Shown here piece by piece: positions 50,629 through 58,943 of a stretch of 64,000 nucleotides of DNA (the stretch's first letter is position 1; each line of letters begins with the position of its first letter). Made by a program: the position numbers and the translations under genes. A model generated the notes under the pieces. It was not told the origin of the DNA. It worked only from the letters and a program-made list of their open reading frames with translations, and searched no databases. This stretch comes from Aristaeella hokkaidonensis. Lineage in GTDB: Bacteria > Bacillota > Clostridia > Christensenellales > Aristaeellaceae. The stretch lies in assembly GCF_018128945.1 (NCBI RefSeq), contig NZ_CP068393.1:2852001-2916000 (forward strand), in the 5' to 3' direction.

Positions 50629-52093
50629 TCAGGGAACTACCAGCTCCCGGGCGGTGATCTTTACCGAAGACGGAGAGATTATTGCGGCCTTCAACAAGGA
50701 ATTCCCCCAGCATTACCCGAAACCCGGCTGGGTGGAACATGATCCCAAAGATATCCTGAACAGCCAGATTACGGCCCTGAGGGAAGCTGTACGCCTGAGT
50801 GGTGTGAACGCGGCGGATATCGCCGCGATCGGCATTACCAATCAGCGGGAAACCACTTTCCTCTGGGACCGGAACACAGGCGAATGCGTAGGCAACGCCA
50901 TTGTCTGGCAGTGCAGGCGGACCAGCCAGATTGTGGACCGGCTTGTGGCGGACGGCTGCGGCGACATGATCCGTGAAAAGACGGGCCTGGTGCCGGATGC
51001 TTATTTCTCCGGTACAAAGCTGAAGTGGCTGCTGGATTATTACAACCTGCGGGATCGGGCGGAAAAAGGAGAACTGTGCTTCGGCACAGTGGACAGTTTC
51101 CTGTGCTGGAACCTGCTGGAGGGCAGGCCGCATGTAACGGACGCAACCAACGCCGGCCGCACAATGCTGTTTAACCTGCATACCCAGGACTGGGACGATG
51201 ATCTCCTGAAGCTGCTGGATATTCCCAAAGCGTGCCTGCCCCGGGTAGTGGATACGGCGGGAATGATCGGCATGCTGGATCCGGCAATCCTTGGCCGGGC
51301 TATTCCGGTGACTGCCATGGCGGGTGACCAGCATGCGAGCCTGTTCGGCCAGGCATGCCTGAAGACCGGAGATATCAAGAACACCTACGGCACAGGCTGC
51401 TTCATGCTGATGAATACCGGGGACAAACCGGTGATGAGCGAGCACGGACTGTTGACCACGATGGCCTGGCGTATTGACGGAAAACCGACCTATGCACTGG
51501 AAGGCAGCGTGTTCATGGGCGGAGCTACTATTCAGTGGCTGCGGGATGAACTGAAGATTATTGAAAACGCCGCAGAAACGGAAGGGATTGCGCAGTCAAT
51601 CCAGAGTACCGGCGGCGTATACCTGGTGCCGGCATTTACCGGACTGGGCGCACCCTGGTGGGATATGTACAGCCGGGGAACACTGATCGGCATGACCCGG
51701 GGAACCGGCCGGGCGCATATTGTCCGGGCGGCGCTGGAGGCAATTGCTTACCAGAGCGCGGACTTGATGGACGCGATGATCGCGGACTGCGGCAGCCGGC
51801 CGGAAAGCCTGCAGGTAGACGGCGGTGCCAGCGCGAACAGCTTCCTGATGCAGTTCCAGGCGGATATCACGGGCATTCCGGTCATCCGGCCGCGAGTGCT
51901 GGAAACCACCGCCCTGGGCGCGGCCCTGCTGGCCGGACTCGGCGCGGGGATCTACAGCAGCCTGGAGGAAACCACAAAGGTCTGGCAGAAGGATCTGGAG
52001 TTTACGCCCCGGATGGATGACGCTACAAGGCTGCTGAACCTCAAGGGATGGCACGAGGCCGTAAAGAGGTCATTACTTTGGGCGAAGGACTGA
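50603..52093 (+). CDS. glpK: Glycerol kinase
   Basis: Phosphorylates glycerol to glycerol-3-phosphate, which feeds phospholipid synthesis (PgsA is next) and glycolysis. 496 residues. The ATP-binding start LAALDQGTTSSRAVIF and the C-terminal LQVDGGASANSFLMQFQADI are FGGY-kinase signatures; QCRRTSQIVDRL is in the substrate region. ATG with GAGGAGG 6 bases upstream, inside the 3' end of the propeller gene. No uptake facilitator gene is beside it. Confidence 0.97.
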   Translation: MKKILAALDQGTTSSRAVIFTEDGEIIAAFNKEFPQHYPKPGWVEHDPKDILNSQITALREAVRLSGVNAADIAAIGITNQRETTFLWDRNTGECVGNAIVWQCRRTSQIVDRLVADGCGDMIREKTGLVPDAYFSGTKLKWLLDYYNLRDRAEKGELCFGTVDSFLCWNLLEGRPHVTDATNAGRTMLFNLHTQDWDDDLLKLLDIPKACLPRVVDTAGMIGMLDPAILGRAIPVTAMAGDQHASLFGQACLKTGDIKNTYGTGCFMLMNTGDKPVMSEHGLLTTMAWRIDGKPTYALEGSVFMGGATIQWLRDELKIIENAAETEGIAQSIQSTGGVYLVPAFTGLGAPWWDMYSRGTLIGMTRGTGRAHIVRAALEAIAYQSADLMDAMIADCGSRPESLQVDGGASANSFLMQFQADITGIPVIRPRVLETTALGAALLAGLGAGIYSSLEETTKVWQKDLEFTPRMDDATRLLNLKGWHEAVKRSLLWAKD

Positions 52094-52141
52094 CGACCGC
52101 CTAAAATGAATAACAAAGTGTGTTGAAGGAAGGTCCTCTTT

Positions 52142-52735
52142 TTGAAAGAGAAGATTCGTAAGCTGTTTTCCAATGTCTGGACGATTCCGAACGTCCTGAC
52201 CATCATCCGGATGCTGCTGATTCCGGTGTTTGTGGTGCTGTTTTTCCACGAGGAAGAGATTAAGGTCGCCTCACTGTGCGTGTTCTGCGCGGCAAGTCTG
52301 ACGGATATGCTGGACGGATATCTGGCACGAAAACTGAACCAGATTACCGATTTCGGCAAGCTGTTTGACCCGCTGGCAGACAAGCTGATGGTGCTGACGG
52401 CGATGGTATGCCAGACGTTCTGGGGCCCGCTGCCGCTGATCGCGGTGATCATTGTGGCGGCCAAGGAGCTGCTGATGGTCCTGGGCGGCGTGTTCATGCT
52501 GAGCAAGGACGTGGTGGTATACAGCAATTACTTCGGCAAGTCAGCGCAGGTGGGTTTTATCGCCTCCCTGGTGCTGTCGTTCTTCCATAAGGCGTTTGTG
52601 GAAGGAAATATCATGCTGTGGGGCATGACGCCGGACATCCTCCTGCTGTGGATTACGGTGGCGCTGGCGATTGTCGCCATGGTGGTTTACGCAGCAGAGG
52701 CAATGAAAACAATCAGGAATAACGGGAAGGAATAA
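52142..52735 (+). CDS. pgsA: CDP-diacylglycerol-glycerol-3-phosphate 3-phosphatidyltransferase
   Basis: Membrane enzyme that commits lipids to phosphatidylglycerol. 197 residues with several membrane helices. The CDP-alcohol transferase motif (D-x2-DG-x2-AR-x8-G-x3-D-x3-D) is complete: LTDMLDGYLARKLNQITDFG, then KLFDPLADK. TTG start with GAAGGAAGG 8 bases upstream. It is 48 bases after glpK, whose product is its substrate precursor. Confidence 0.95.
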   Translation: MKEKIRKLFSNVWTIPNVLTIIRMLLIPVFVVLFFHEEEIKVASLCVFCAASLTDMLDGYLARKLNQITDFGKLFDPLADKLMVLTAMVCQTFWGPLPLIAVIIVAAKELLMVLGGVFMLSKDVVVYSNYFGKSAQVGFIASLVLSFFHKAFVEGNIMLWGMTPDILLLWITVALAIVAMVVYAAEAMKTIRNNGKE

Positions 52736-52738
52736 ACA

Positions 52739-54055
52739 ATGAGAGCAGACGGAAGAAAACCGGACGAGAAGCGCCCGATCAGCATTGAAACAGACTTTGT
52801 GCGCACGGCCTACGGCAGCTGCCTGATTGCCACGGGAAACACCCGGGTAATCTGCACAGCCAGCGTGGAAGAAGCGGTACCGCCCTTCCTGAAGGGTAAG
52901 GGCCAGGGCTGGGTGACAGCGGAATACGCGATGCTGCCGGCATCCACCACGGAACGGAAAAAGCGGGACGGCATCAAAAAGGATGGCCGGAGCGTGGAAA
53001 TCCAGCGGCTGATCGGCCGGGCACTGCGCCAGGCTGTGGACCTGAAGGCGCTGGGCGAGCGGACAATTACGCTGGACTGCGACGTGCTGGAAGCGGATGG
53101 CGGTACCCGCACAGCTTCCATTACCGGCGCCATGGTTGCACTGACCTGTGCCGCGGAGCGTCTGGTCAGGGAAAAGAAGCTGCCCATCAGCCCCATCATC
53201 CATCAGGTGGCTGCTATCAGCGCAGGTGTGATTGACGACGAACCATGCCTGGATTTGTGCTACCAGGAGGACAGTCATGCCCAGGTGGATATGAACTTTG
53301 TCATGAATGAAAAGGGCGAATTCATTGAGCTGCAGGGAACCGGAGAAGGCCGTGCCTTCACCAAGAAAGAACTGGATACCATTATGGAATATGGTGAAAA
53401 AGGAATCCGTGAGCTGATGGATGCCCAGCGGGAAGCGCTCGGAGACCGTGCCCGTTATATTGCTCCCAAGCCGCTGCTGCTGGTAGCCACGGGTAACGAA
53501 CATAAACTGCGTGAATTGCAGGAGATGTTCAAAGATTACTATACACTTGCTCCGATGACAGCTGTCGGTTTCTTCGGCCCGATTGAAGAGAACGCAGACA
53601 CCTTTGCCGGAAATGCCGCCATCAAGGCGGAAGCTGTGTGCGAGGCGACCGGACTGCCTGCTATCGGTGATGACAGTGGACTGGAAGTGGACGCGCTGGA
53701 TGGTGAACCGGGTGTCTATTCCGCACGGTATGCCGGCGAGCATGGAGACGATGAGGCGAATAACGATCTGCTCCTGAGCCGGATGGAAGGAAAGGAAGAC
53801 CGTTCCGCAGCTTTCAAGTGCGCGCTTGCACTGAAGATTCCGGGAAAAGAGACTATCATTGCCGAGGGCAGCTGCCCCGGAACGATTCTGACAGAACGCA
53901 GGGGTACCGGAGGCTTTGGCTACGATCCGCTGTTCCTCTATGAGCCAATGAACAAAACCTACGCGGAAATGAACGCGGAGGAAAAGAACCAGATCAGTCA
54001 CCGCTCCCGTGCGGCGGAGATGATGCGCAGCATCATGTCCCAGCTGTTGTCATAA
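52739..54055 (+). CDS. Fused RNase PH and RdgB-type ITP/XTP pyrophosphatase
   Basis: A 438-residue fusion. Residues 1-238 are RNase PH, a phosphate-dependent exoribonuclease for tRNA 3' ends (MRADGRKPDEKRPISIE; GWVTAEYAMLPASTTERKKR; LDCDVLEADGGTRTASITGA). Residues about 244-435 are RdgB, which removes non-canonical purine NTPs (LVATGNEHKLRELQEMF; IGDDSGLEVDALDGEPGVYS; GTGGFGYDPLFLYEP). In many Firmicutes these are adjacent separate genes; here they are joined in frame with no stop. It begins 3 bases after pgsA. Confidence 0.95.
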   Translation: MRADGRKPDEKRPISIETDFVRTAYGSCLIATGNTRVICTASVEEAVPPFLKGKGQGWVTAEYAMLPASTTERKKRDGIKKDGRSVEIQRLIGRALRQAVDLKALGERTITLDCDVLEADGGTRTASITGAMVALTCAAERLVREKKLPISPIIHQVAAISAGVIDDEPCLDLCYQEDSHAQVDMNFVMNEKGEFIELQGTGEGRAFTKKELDTIMEYGEKGIRELMDAQREALGDRARYIAPKPLLLVATGNEHKLRELQEMFKDYYTLAPMTAVGFFGPIEENADTFAGNAAIKAEAVCEATGLPAIGDDSGLEVDALDGEPGVYSARYAGEHGDDEANNDLLLSRMEGKEDRSAAFKCALALKIPGKETIIAEGSCPGTILTERRGTGGFGYDPLFLYEPMNKTYAEMNAEEKNQISHRSRAAEMMRSIMSQLLS

Positions 54056-54106
54056 TCACATTTCTCAAGCATTCCAATCAAAAACGGACATAGACAAAAC
54101 AAATAA

Positions 54107-54139
54107 TCCGGCAGGCAGACAAAAAGTCCGTCTGCCGGA
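54107..54139. terminator. Hairpin downstream of the rph-rdgB fusion
   Basis: TCCGGCAG pairs with CTGCCGGA, with further pairing inside around an A-rich loop. No T run follows on the plus strand. Confidence 0.5.
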
Positions 54140-54206
54140 ATTATGTTATTATGTGACACTAATAAAAGATAAAGGAGTATCAGCCTGACCGGCTTGGAAA
54201 GAACAC

Positions 54207-54989
54207 ATGACAGATGGCCATATTCATATTGAACGGGGACCGTATACACTGGAGTGGATCAGGAAGTTTGTGGACAAGGCGGTGGAGATGGAACTGGATG
54301 AGATCCGTCTGCTGGAACACAATTTCCGCTTTGAAGAGTTTGTGTCCATGTATGATTCTGTGTGCGCGCACAGCGAATTTGTAAATGAGTGGTTTCACCG
54401 GGTGGGCGGTGTAAAAAAGCTGGACGAATACCTGGAACTGATTGAGAAAGTCAGGAAGGAACAGTTCCCTGTAAAAATCAAGTTCGGGCTCGAGATATGC
54501 TACTTCCCGGAATTTGAAGGGTTGACTGCTGAACTGACCAAGGATAAGGGTTTTGATTTCCTGCTGGGCAGTATGCACTTTGTGGATGATTTTGCCTTTG
54601 ATCACAAGCCCGAACACTGGATTGGTGTGGACGTGGACAGGATCTATCGCAGGTACTTTGAGGATTCCGTTTTATTGGCCAGGAGCGGGCTTTTTGACGG
54701 GATCGGACATCCGGATACCATTAAACTGTTTGGCTATAAGCCGTCGTACTCACTGACGGAATACTACGAAAAGCTGGCAGAAGCGCTGGCGGAGAACGGA
54801 ATGTACGCGGACCAGAACAGCGGTGCGGCCAGAAGATGTCCGGATACAGCTTCCCTGGGTATGGATGGGGAACTGATCAGGATCCTGAAGAAACACCAAG
54901 TGAAAATCATCACTTCTTCTGACGCGCATTGTCCGGAAGATGTGGGGGATAAAATCAGGGAATTGAACGATTGTATACAGAATTGCTGA
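54207..54989 (+). CDS. PHP-domain histidinol-phosphatase-like protein
   Basis: A 260-residue metal-dependent phosphoesterase of the PHP fold: DGHIHIERGPYTLEWI at the N-terminus, GLEICYFPEFE, LLGSMHFVDDFAFDHK and ITSSDAHCPEDVG carry the expected His/Asp/Glu metal ligands. HisK-type histidinol phosphatase is the closest named relative, but no his genes are near, so the substrate is open. The ATG start has no strong ribosome site. Confidence 0.8.
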   Translation: MTDGHIHIERGPYTLEWIRKFVDKAVEMELDEIRLLEHNFRFEEFVSMYDSVCAHSEFVNEWFHRVGGVKKLDEYLELIEKVRKEQFPVKIKFGLEICYFPEFEGLTAELTKDKGFDFLLGSMHFVDDFAFDHKPEHWIGVDVDRIYRRYFEDSVLLARSGLFDGIGHPDTIKLFGYKPSYSLTEYYEKLAEALAENGMYADQNSGAARRCPDTASLGMDGELIRILKKHQVKIITSSDAHCPEDVGDKIRELNDCIQNC

Positions 54990-55070
54990 AAGCCTTAAAA
55001 GAATGGAAAAAAAGGACAAAAAGAACCGCGTCAAACATGCACTAAATACAATCGAAAAGCCTTGAAAACC

Positions 55071-55099
55071 TTGACGGTACAAGGGAAACTGTGTAAAAT
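55071..55099 (+). promoter_or_regulatory. Promoter for the HerA-like ATPase gene
   Basis: TTGACG, 17 bases, TAAAAT, about 40 bases before the start. Confidence 0.65.
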
Positions 55100-55140
55100 A
55101 TAGCAAAAGAAATCAATAACAGGATATGGGAGGGATACAG

Positions 55141-56511
55141 GTGCTTTACGATGGCAAGATCTGGATCGGGTCCTGTGATAAAGGCCCTGTGTTTCTGCTG
55201 CCTTCCATGGCCAACCGCCACGGCCTGATCGCCGGCGCGACAGGTACCGGTAAAACCGTATCCCTGAAGGTGCTGGCGGAAGGCTTTTCCGACATGGGCG
55301 TTCCGGTGTTCCTGAGTGATATCAAGAGCGACCTGAGCGGCATGGTGATGGACGGCGCTGAGTCAGAAGCGATTGATAAGCGGCTGGCAAAATGCGGCGT
55401 ACCGAGGGAAGTGTTCAAATATACCTCCTATCCGACAGAATACTGGGACGTATACGGAGAACAGGGCATCCCGATCCGGGCAACAGTACAGGACATGGGT
55501 CCGCTGCTGATGAGCCGGATGCTGAACCTGAATGAGACCCAGAGCGGCGTGATGAATATCGCGTTCCGGGTGGCAGGCCGGGAAAACATCCCGCTGGAGC
55601 ACCTGCAGGACCTGAAAAACCTGCTGATCCATGTGGGTGAGAATGCGAAGGAATATACCCTGGAGTACGGCAATGTTTCCGCAGCCAGCGTGGGCGCCAT
55701 CCAGCGGGCTGTGGGCGTGCTGGAAGACCAGGGCGGCAACGTGTTTTTCCGGGAGCCGGCCATTGACATCAACGACTGGATCCAGGTTGACCCGGCCAGC
55801 GGCAGGGGTAAGATCAACATCCTGTGTGCAGACCGGCTGTTCAACAATCCTACGATGTATTCCACCTTCCTGCTGTGGATGCTGACGAAGCTGTATGATC
55901 TGCTTCCTGAGCGGGGAGACGCCGATAAGCCGATTGTTGTGTTCTTCTTCGATGAAGCACACCTGCTGTTCAACAACTGCAGCCGGTCACTGATGGAAAA
56001 GATTGAGCAGGTGGTCCGGCTGGTCCGCTCCAAGGGCGTGGGCGTATACTTTATCACCCAGAGCCCGGCGGACATCCCGATGACGATTCTCGGCCAGCTG
56101 GGAAACAGGATCCAGCATGCATTGCGGGCTTATACCCCGCTGGATCAGAAAGCCGTGAAAGTCGCCGCACAGACGTTCCGGACGAATCCGTCCTTTGATA
56201 CAGAAGAAGCCATTACCACCCTGAAGACAGGCGAGGCGCTGGTTTCTTTCCTGGATGAGCACGGAGCTCCGAGCGTGGTGGAGCGGGCCACCATACTTCC
56301 CCCGCAAAGCTATATGGGTGCGATCAGCCAGGAAATCCGCAGGATGGTCATCGACGCCAGTCCCATGAAGGACAAGTATGCCGATGAAATTCCTGCTGAT
56401 GATCCCGGAACTCAGGAACAGCCGACACCGCCTGCACCGCCGGTACCACAGGTACAGGAAATGGATCCACAGCGGTTTAAGCTGATAAACGGCCAGTGGT
56501 ACTATTTCTGA
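55141..56511 (+). CDS. HerA/FtsK-like ATPase, DUF853 (YjgR) family
   Basis: A 456-residue P-loop ATPase. Walker A GATGTGKT is at residues 32-39 and Walker B is VFFFDEAHLLFNN; VGVYFITQSPADIP is the sensor-like region. Relatives such as YjgR are predicted helicases or translocases of unknown role. The GTG at 55141 is preferred, since GGGAGG lies 7 bases upstream and inside the alternative ATG. It ends in INGQWYYF, without the Arg/Gly-rich tail I expect for this family; a tail of that kind occurs in the next gene. Confidence 0.85.
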   Translation: MLYDGKIWIGSCDKGPVFLLPSMANRHGLIAGATGTGKTVSLKVLAEGFSDMGVPVFLSDIKSDLSGMVMDGAESEAIDKRLAKCGVPREVFKYTSYPTEYWDVYGEQGIPIRATVQDMGPLLMSRMLNLNETQSGVMNIAFRVAGRENIPLEHLQDLKNLLIHVGENAKEYTLEYGNVSAASVGAIQRAVGVLEDQGGNVFFREPAIDINDWIQVDPASGRGKINILCADRLFNNPTMYSTFLLWMLTKLYDLLPERGDADKPIVVFFFDEAHLLFNNCSRSLMEKIEQVVRLVRSKGVGVYFITQSPADIPMTILGQLGNRIQHALRAYTPLDQKAVKVAAQTFRTNPSFDTEEAITTLKTGEALVSFLDEHGAPSVVERATILPPQSYMGAISQEIRRMVIDASPMKDKYADEIPADDPGTQEQPTPPAPPVPQVQEMDPQRFKLINGQWYYF

Positions 56512-56596
56512 GGTGCGGCAGAAAGCTGATCTACAATGTCACTGTTTACTCAACGACCCCGGAACGGCGCAGGGAGGAGAGCGCCGCAGAGAGAAG

Positions 56597-57361
56597 ATGG
56601 CAACATTCAAAGTATTCGATCCTACCACCGGTCAGTATGTTGAAAAAGAAGTCGAAGGCATGGCTCCTGTGGCTGAAGCCGTTCAGGAAGCTGCTGCTCC
56701 CGTAGTGGAAGCTGTTCAGGAAGCTGCCGCTCCCGTGGTTGAAGCAGTCCAGCAGGCCGCGGCTCCCGTTGTTGAAGCCGTGCAGCAGGCAGCTGCCCCC
56801 GTGGTTGAAGCAGTTCAGCAGGGCAATGTGGCTGAAGCAGTCCAGCAGGCTGCCGCTCCCGTTGTGAACGCCGTGCAGCAGGCTGCTGCTCCCGTGGTTG
56901 AGGCTGTCCAGCAGGCGGCTCAGCCCGTGGTGCAGGCCGTGCAGCAGGCTGTTCCCACCATTCAGGTGCAGCCCCAGGCCCAGAAGATGCCTGTGATGGT
57001 GCTCGACCAGGCGACCGGTCAGTATGTGCAGCAGATGGTGGACATGGTACTGGATCCCGCGACAGGGAACTATGTGCCCGCTCCCGTTGCTGTTGACCCC
57101 AAGGCCCTGGAAGCCCAGCAGAAGGCTGCTGCCGCTGCCGCGAAGGAAGCGGAGCGGAAGGCCCGCGAGCAGGAAGCGGCCGAGCGCCGTGCCCGCAATG
57201 ATCAGCTGCGTGAAGAAGCCGCTGAGCGTGCCCGCCGGAATGACTCTGTTGCCGGCCGTGTGAAGAACACCGCGATCAGCACCGCAACCCGTCAGCTCGT
57301 TTCCAGCCTGACCAGGAGTCTGACCAAGGCGATCGGCGGCATTTTCGGCGGCAAGAAGTAA
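56597..57361 (+). CDS. Repeat protein with eleven-residue units and RQL..GGIFGGKK tail
   Basis: A 254-residue protein not recognised as a named family. Residues 25-120 are nine units of the type VVEAVQQAAAP (eleven residues, one unit shortened). A short motif occurs three times: FDPTTGQYV (7-15), LDQATGQYV (136-144), LDPATGNYV (152-160). Residues 165-215 are a charged Ala/Glu/Arg helix, probably coiled coil. The end (TRQLVSSLTRSLTKAIGGIF) is like the C-terminal tail of DUF853 ATPases. No signal peptide or membrane helix. It lies 85 bases after the ATPase gene and before mscL, so a partner role for the ATPase is a reasonable inference. Confidence 0.7.
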   Translation: MATFKVFDPTTGQYVEKEVEGMAPVAEAVQEAAAPVVEAVQEAAAPVVEAVQQAAAPVVEAVQQAAAPVVEAVQQGNVAEAVQQAAAPVVNAVQQAAAPVVEAVQQAAQPVVQAVQQAVPTIQVQPQAQKMPVMVLDQATGQYVQQMVDMVLDPATGNYVPAPVAVDPKALEAQQKAAAAAAKEAERKAREQEAAERRARNDQLREEAAERARRNDSVAGRVKNTAISTATRQLVSSLTRSLTKAIGGIFGGKK

Positions 57362-57422
57362 TAATGACCGGGTGTCCAAATCATTCATACTGAGATGATA
57401 ATAATATAGGAGGTCTGCATAT

Positions 57423-57818
57423 ATGAAAAAGCTTTTGAAAGAGTTCAAGGATTTTGCAATGAAGGGTAACGTCCTGGATCTGGCGGTTGCCGTCGTTCTG
57501 GGCGCTGCGTTCAACAAGGTTGTCACCGCTGTAGTGGAAATCTTCCTGAACCCCATTATCGAGAGCCTGCCCAAGATTGAAGAAGGCGGATCCGCATGGA
57601 CTGCTCCCCTGATTTCCTTCGCGGCTGTGGTTGTTGAATTCCTCCTGACCGCACTGGTGCTCTTCCTCATTGTGAAGGCTGCCAACAAGGCCAAGAACCT
57701 GAAGAAGAAGGAAGAAGCTCCCGCGGAACCCACCACCAAGGTGTGCCCCTTCTGCCAGAGCGAGATCAGCATCAAGGCGACCCGCTGCCCGCACTGCACC
57801 AGCGAACTGAAAGACTAA
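57423..57818 (+). CDS. mscL: Large-conductance mechanosensitive channel with C-terminal zinc ribbon
   Basis: Pressure-relief channel of the membrane, 131 residues. The N-terminal EFKDFAMKGNVLDLAVAVVLG is the MscL signature (S1 and TM1). The extracellular loop is short, TM2 is FAAVVVEFLLTALVLFLIV. Instead of the usual cytoplasmic helix the end carries CPFCQSEISIKATRCPHC, a four-cysteine zinc ribbon. ATAGGAGGT is before the ATG. Confidence 0.92.
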   Translation: MKKLLKEFKDFAMKGNVLDLAVAVVLGAAFNKVVTAVVEIFLNPIIESLPKIEEGGSAWTAPLISFAAVVVEFLLTALVLFLIVKAANKAKNLKKKEEAPAEPTTKVCPFCQSEISIKATRCPHCTSELKD

Positions 57819-57828
57819 TCAAACAATT

Positions 57829-57856
57829 TATAATTCATAATGCATGATGCATAATG
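57829..57856 (+). repeat. Degenerate four-unit heptad array after mscL
   Basis: Units TATAATT, CATAATG, CATGATG, CATAATG. Confidence 0.6.
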
Positions 57857-57863
57857 AATGGAT

Positions 57864-57902
57864 ACGGAGGCACATATGCACTGGCGCATATCGTGCCTCC
57901 GT
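57864..57902. terminator. Long hairpin after mscL
   Basis: ACGGAGGCAC pairs with GTGCCTCCGT and inner TATGC with GCATA. No T run; a terminator or processing site is possible. Confidence 0.5.
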
Positions 57903-57987
57903 GCTATACTTTGTAATCGGATGATCTGCCTGAAGCAGAAGCAAAGGCCGGTATCCGCGACAACAACAGAAAGAGGGACATATTTCC

Positions 57988-58560
57988 ATGAAACAGATTC
58001 TGGTTGAAACTTCTGCCCGTCACGTGCATGTTACCAAAGAAGATCTCGAGACCCTGTTCGGCGCAGGCCATGAGCTGACCGTCAAGAGTTGGCTGAGCCA
58101 GCCCGGACAGTTCGCCAGCGAAGAGCAGGTGGATATTGTCGGACCCAAGAACACCCTGAAGCGCGTTCGTATCCTTGGGCCTGTCCGCCCCGCTACCCAG
58201 GTGGAGCTTTCCCTGACCGACGCCCGTTCCATCGGCGTGACCGCTCCCGTGCGTGAGTCCGGTGACATTGCCGGTTCCGGCGCCTGCAAGCTGGTTGGCC
58301 CCGCGGGTGAAGTGGAAGTGACCGAAGGCGTTATCGCTGCCAAGCGTCACATTCACATGACTCCTGCTGACGCTGAAGAGTTCGGTGTGAAGGACAAGGA
58401 TGTTGTTTCCGTGAAGGTTGATACCAACGGCCGTGCCCTGGTCTTTGGTGATGTTGTGGTTCGTGTGAGCGAGAAGTTCTCCCTGGCGATGCACATTGAC
58501 ACGGATGAAAGTAACGCTGCCTGTGCTGTGAATGGCACCATGGGAGACATGATCAAATAA
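57988..58560 (+). CDS. PduL-type phosphate acyltransferase (phosphotransacylase)
   Basis: Exchanges acyl groups between CoA and phosphate, giving acetyl- or propionyl-phosphate. 190 residues. The zinc-binding histidines are in RHVHVTKED, KRHIHMTPADAEEFG and MHIDTDESNAA, as in PduL. There is no microcompartment targeting extension and there are no pdu/eut genes around, so a general acetate-pathway role (in place of Pta) is most likely. GAAAGAGGGA precedes the ATG. Confidence 0.93.
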   Translation: MKQILVETSARHVHVTKEDLETLFGAGHELTVKSWLSQPGQFASEEQVDIVGPKNTLKRVRILGPVRPATQVELSLTDARSIGVTAPVRESGDIAGSGACKLVGPAGEVEVTEGVIAAKRHIHMTPADAEEFGVKDKDVVSVKVDTNGRALVFGDVVVRVSEKFSLAMHIDTDESNAACAVNGTMGDMIK

Positions 58561-58580
58561 TTAACAATGAATTGTTAATT
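58559..58580. repeat. Perfect 10-bp AT-rich inverted repeat at the pduL stop
   Basis: AATTAACAAT pairs with ATTGTTAATT around GA, overlapping the TAA. It could end the pduL transcript. Confidence 0.55.
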
Positions 58581-58610
58581 GTTTGCCAGTCACCAGTATA
58601 CGATAAGGTG

Positions 58611-58639
58611 TTGACAGATAATACCAAATCGTATATTAT
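58611..58639 (+). promoter_or_regulatory. Promoter for the metK riboswitch transcript
   Basis: Consensus TTGACA, 17 bases, TATTAT, about 20 bases before the riboswitch. Confidence 0.8.
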
Positions 58640-58658
58640 ACGTTTCGCAACTTAATAC

Positions 58659-58769
58659 CTTATCACGAGTGACCGAAGGACGGGCCTGATGACGTCACGG
58701 CAACCGGCGAAAAGCAAGGTGCCAAATCCCGCAGCGTGCACACCCCACAGGGAGGCGCTGACAGATAAG
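58659..58769 (+). ncRNA. SAM-I (S-box) riboswitch
   Basis: The aptamer starts CTTATC and closes with GATAAG (P1). Inside it has the S-box core: ACGAGTGACCGAAGGA, GGGCCTGATGA, CGGCAACC and AAGGTGCCAAATCC. It lies upstream of metK, the classical S-box target, and binds S-adenosylmethionine, the product of metK, to shut the gene off. Confidence 0.96.
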
Positions 58770-58790
58770 GACGGTCAATAAGATCGAATC

Positions 58791-58825
58791 CCGCCTGGTT
58801 TGTGTGCAAGCCAGGCGGTTTTTTT
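58791..58825 (+). terminator. Riboswitch-controlled terminator
   Basis: CCGCCTGG / CCAGGCGG stem followed by seven T, 22 bases after the aptamer. It is the likely expression platform. 58826-58943 is the remaining leader without other features. Confidence 0.9.
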
Positions 58826-58943
58826 CCGGCTGGACCGTCGCAAAAACAGAAGAAGTCCTGATGACAGCCACCAGGGCGAGGTTGCGGAATACGGCGAGAA
58901 TCAAAGCCCCGCACCGGACGACAACAAGAAAAGGAGAAGAAAG

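Noticed and set aside
58602..58664. Inverted match GATAAGGT / ACCTTATC around the metK promoter
   Set aside because: The left half lies upstream of the transcription start, so it cannot pair in the RNA, and 8 bases over this distance is weak.
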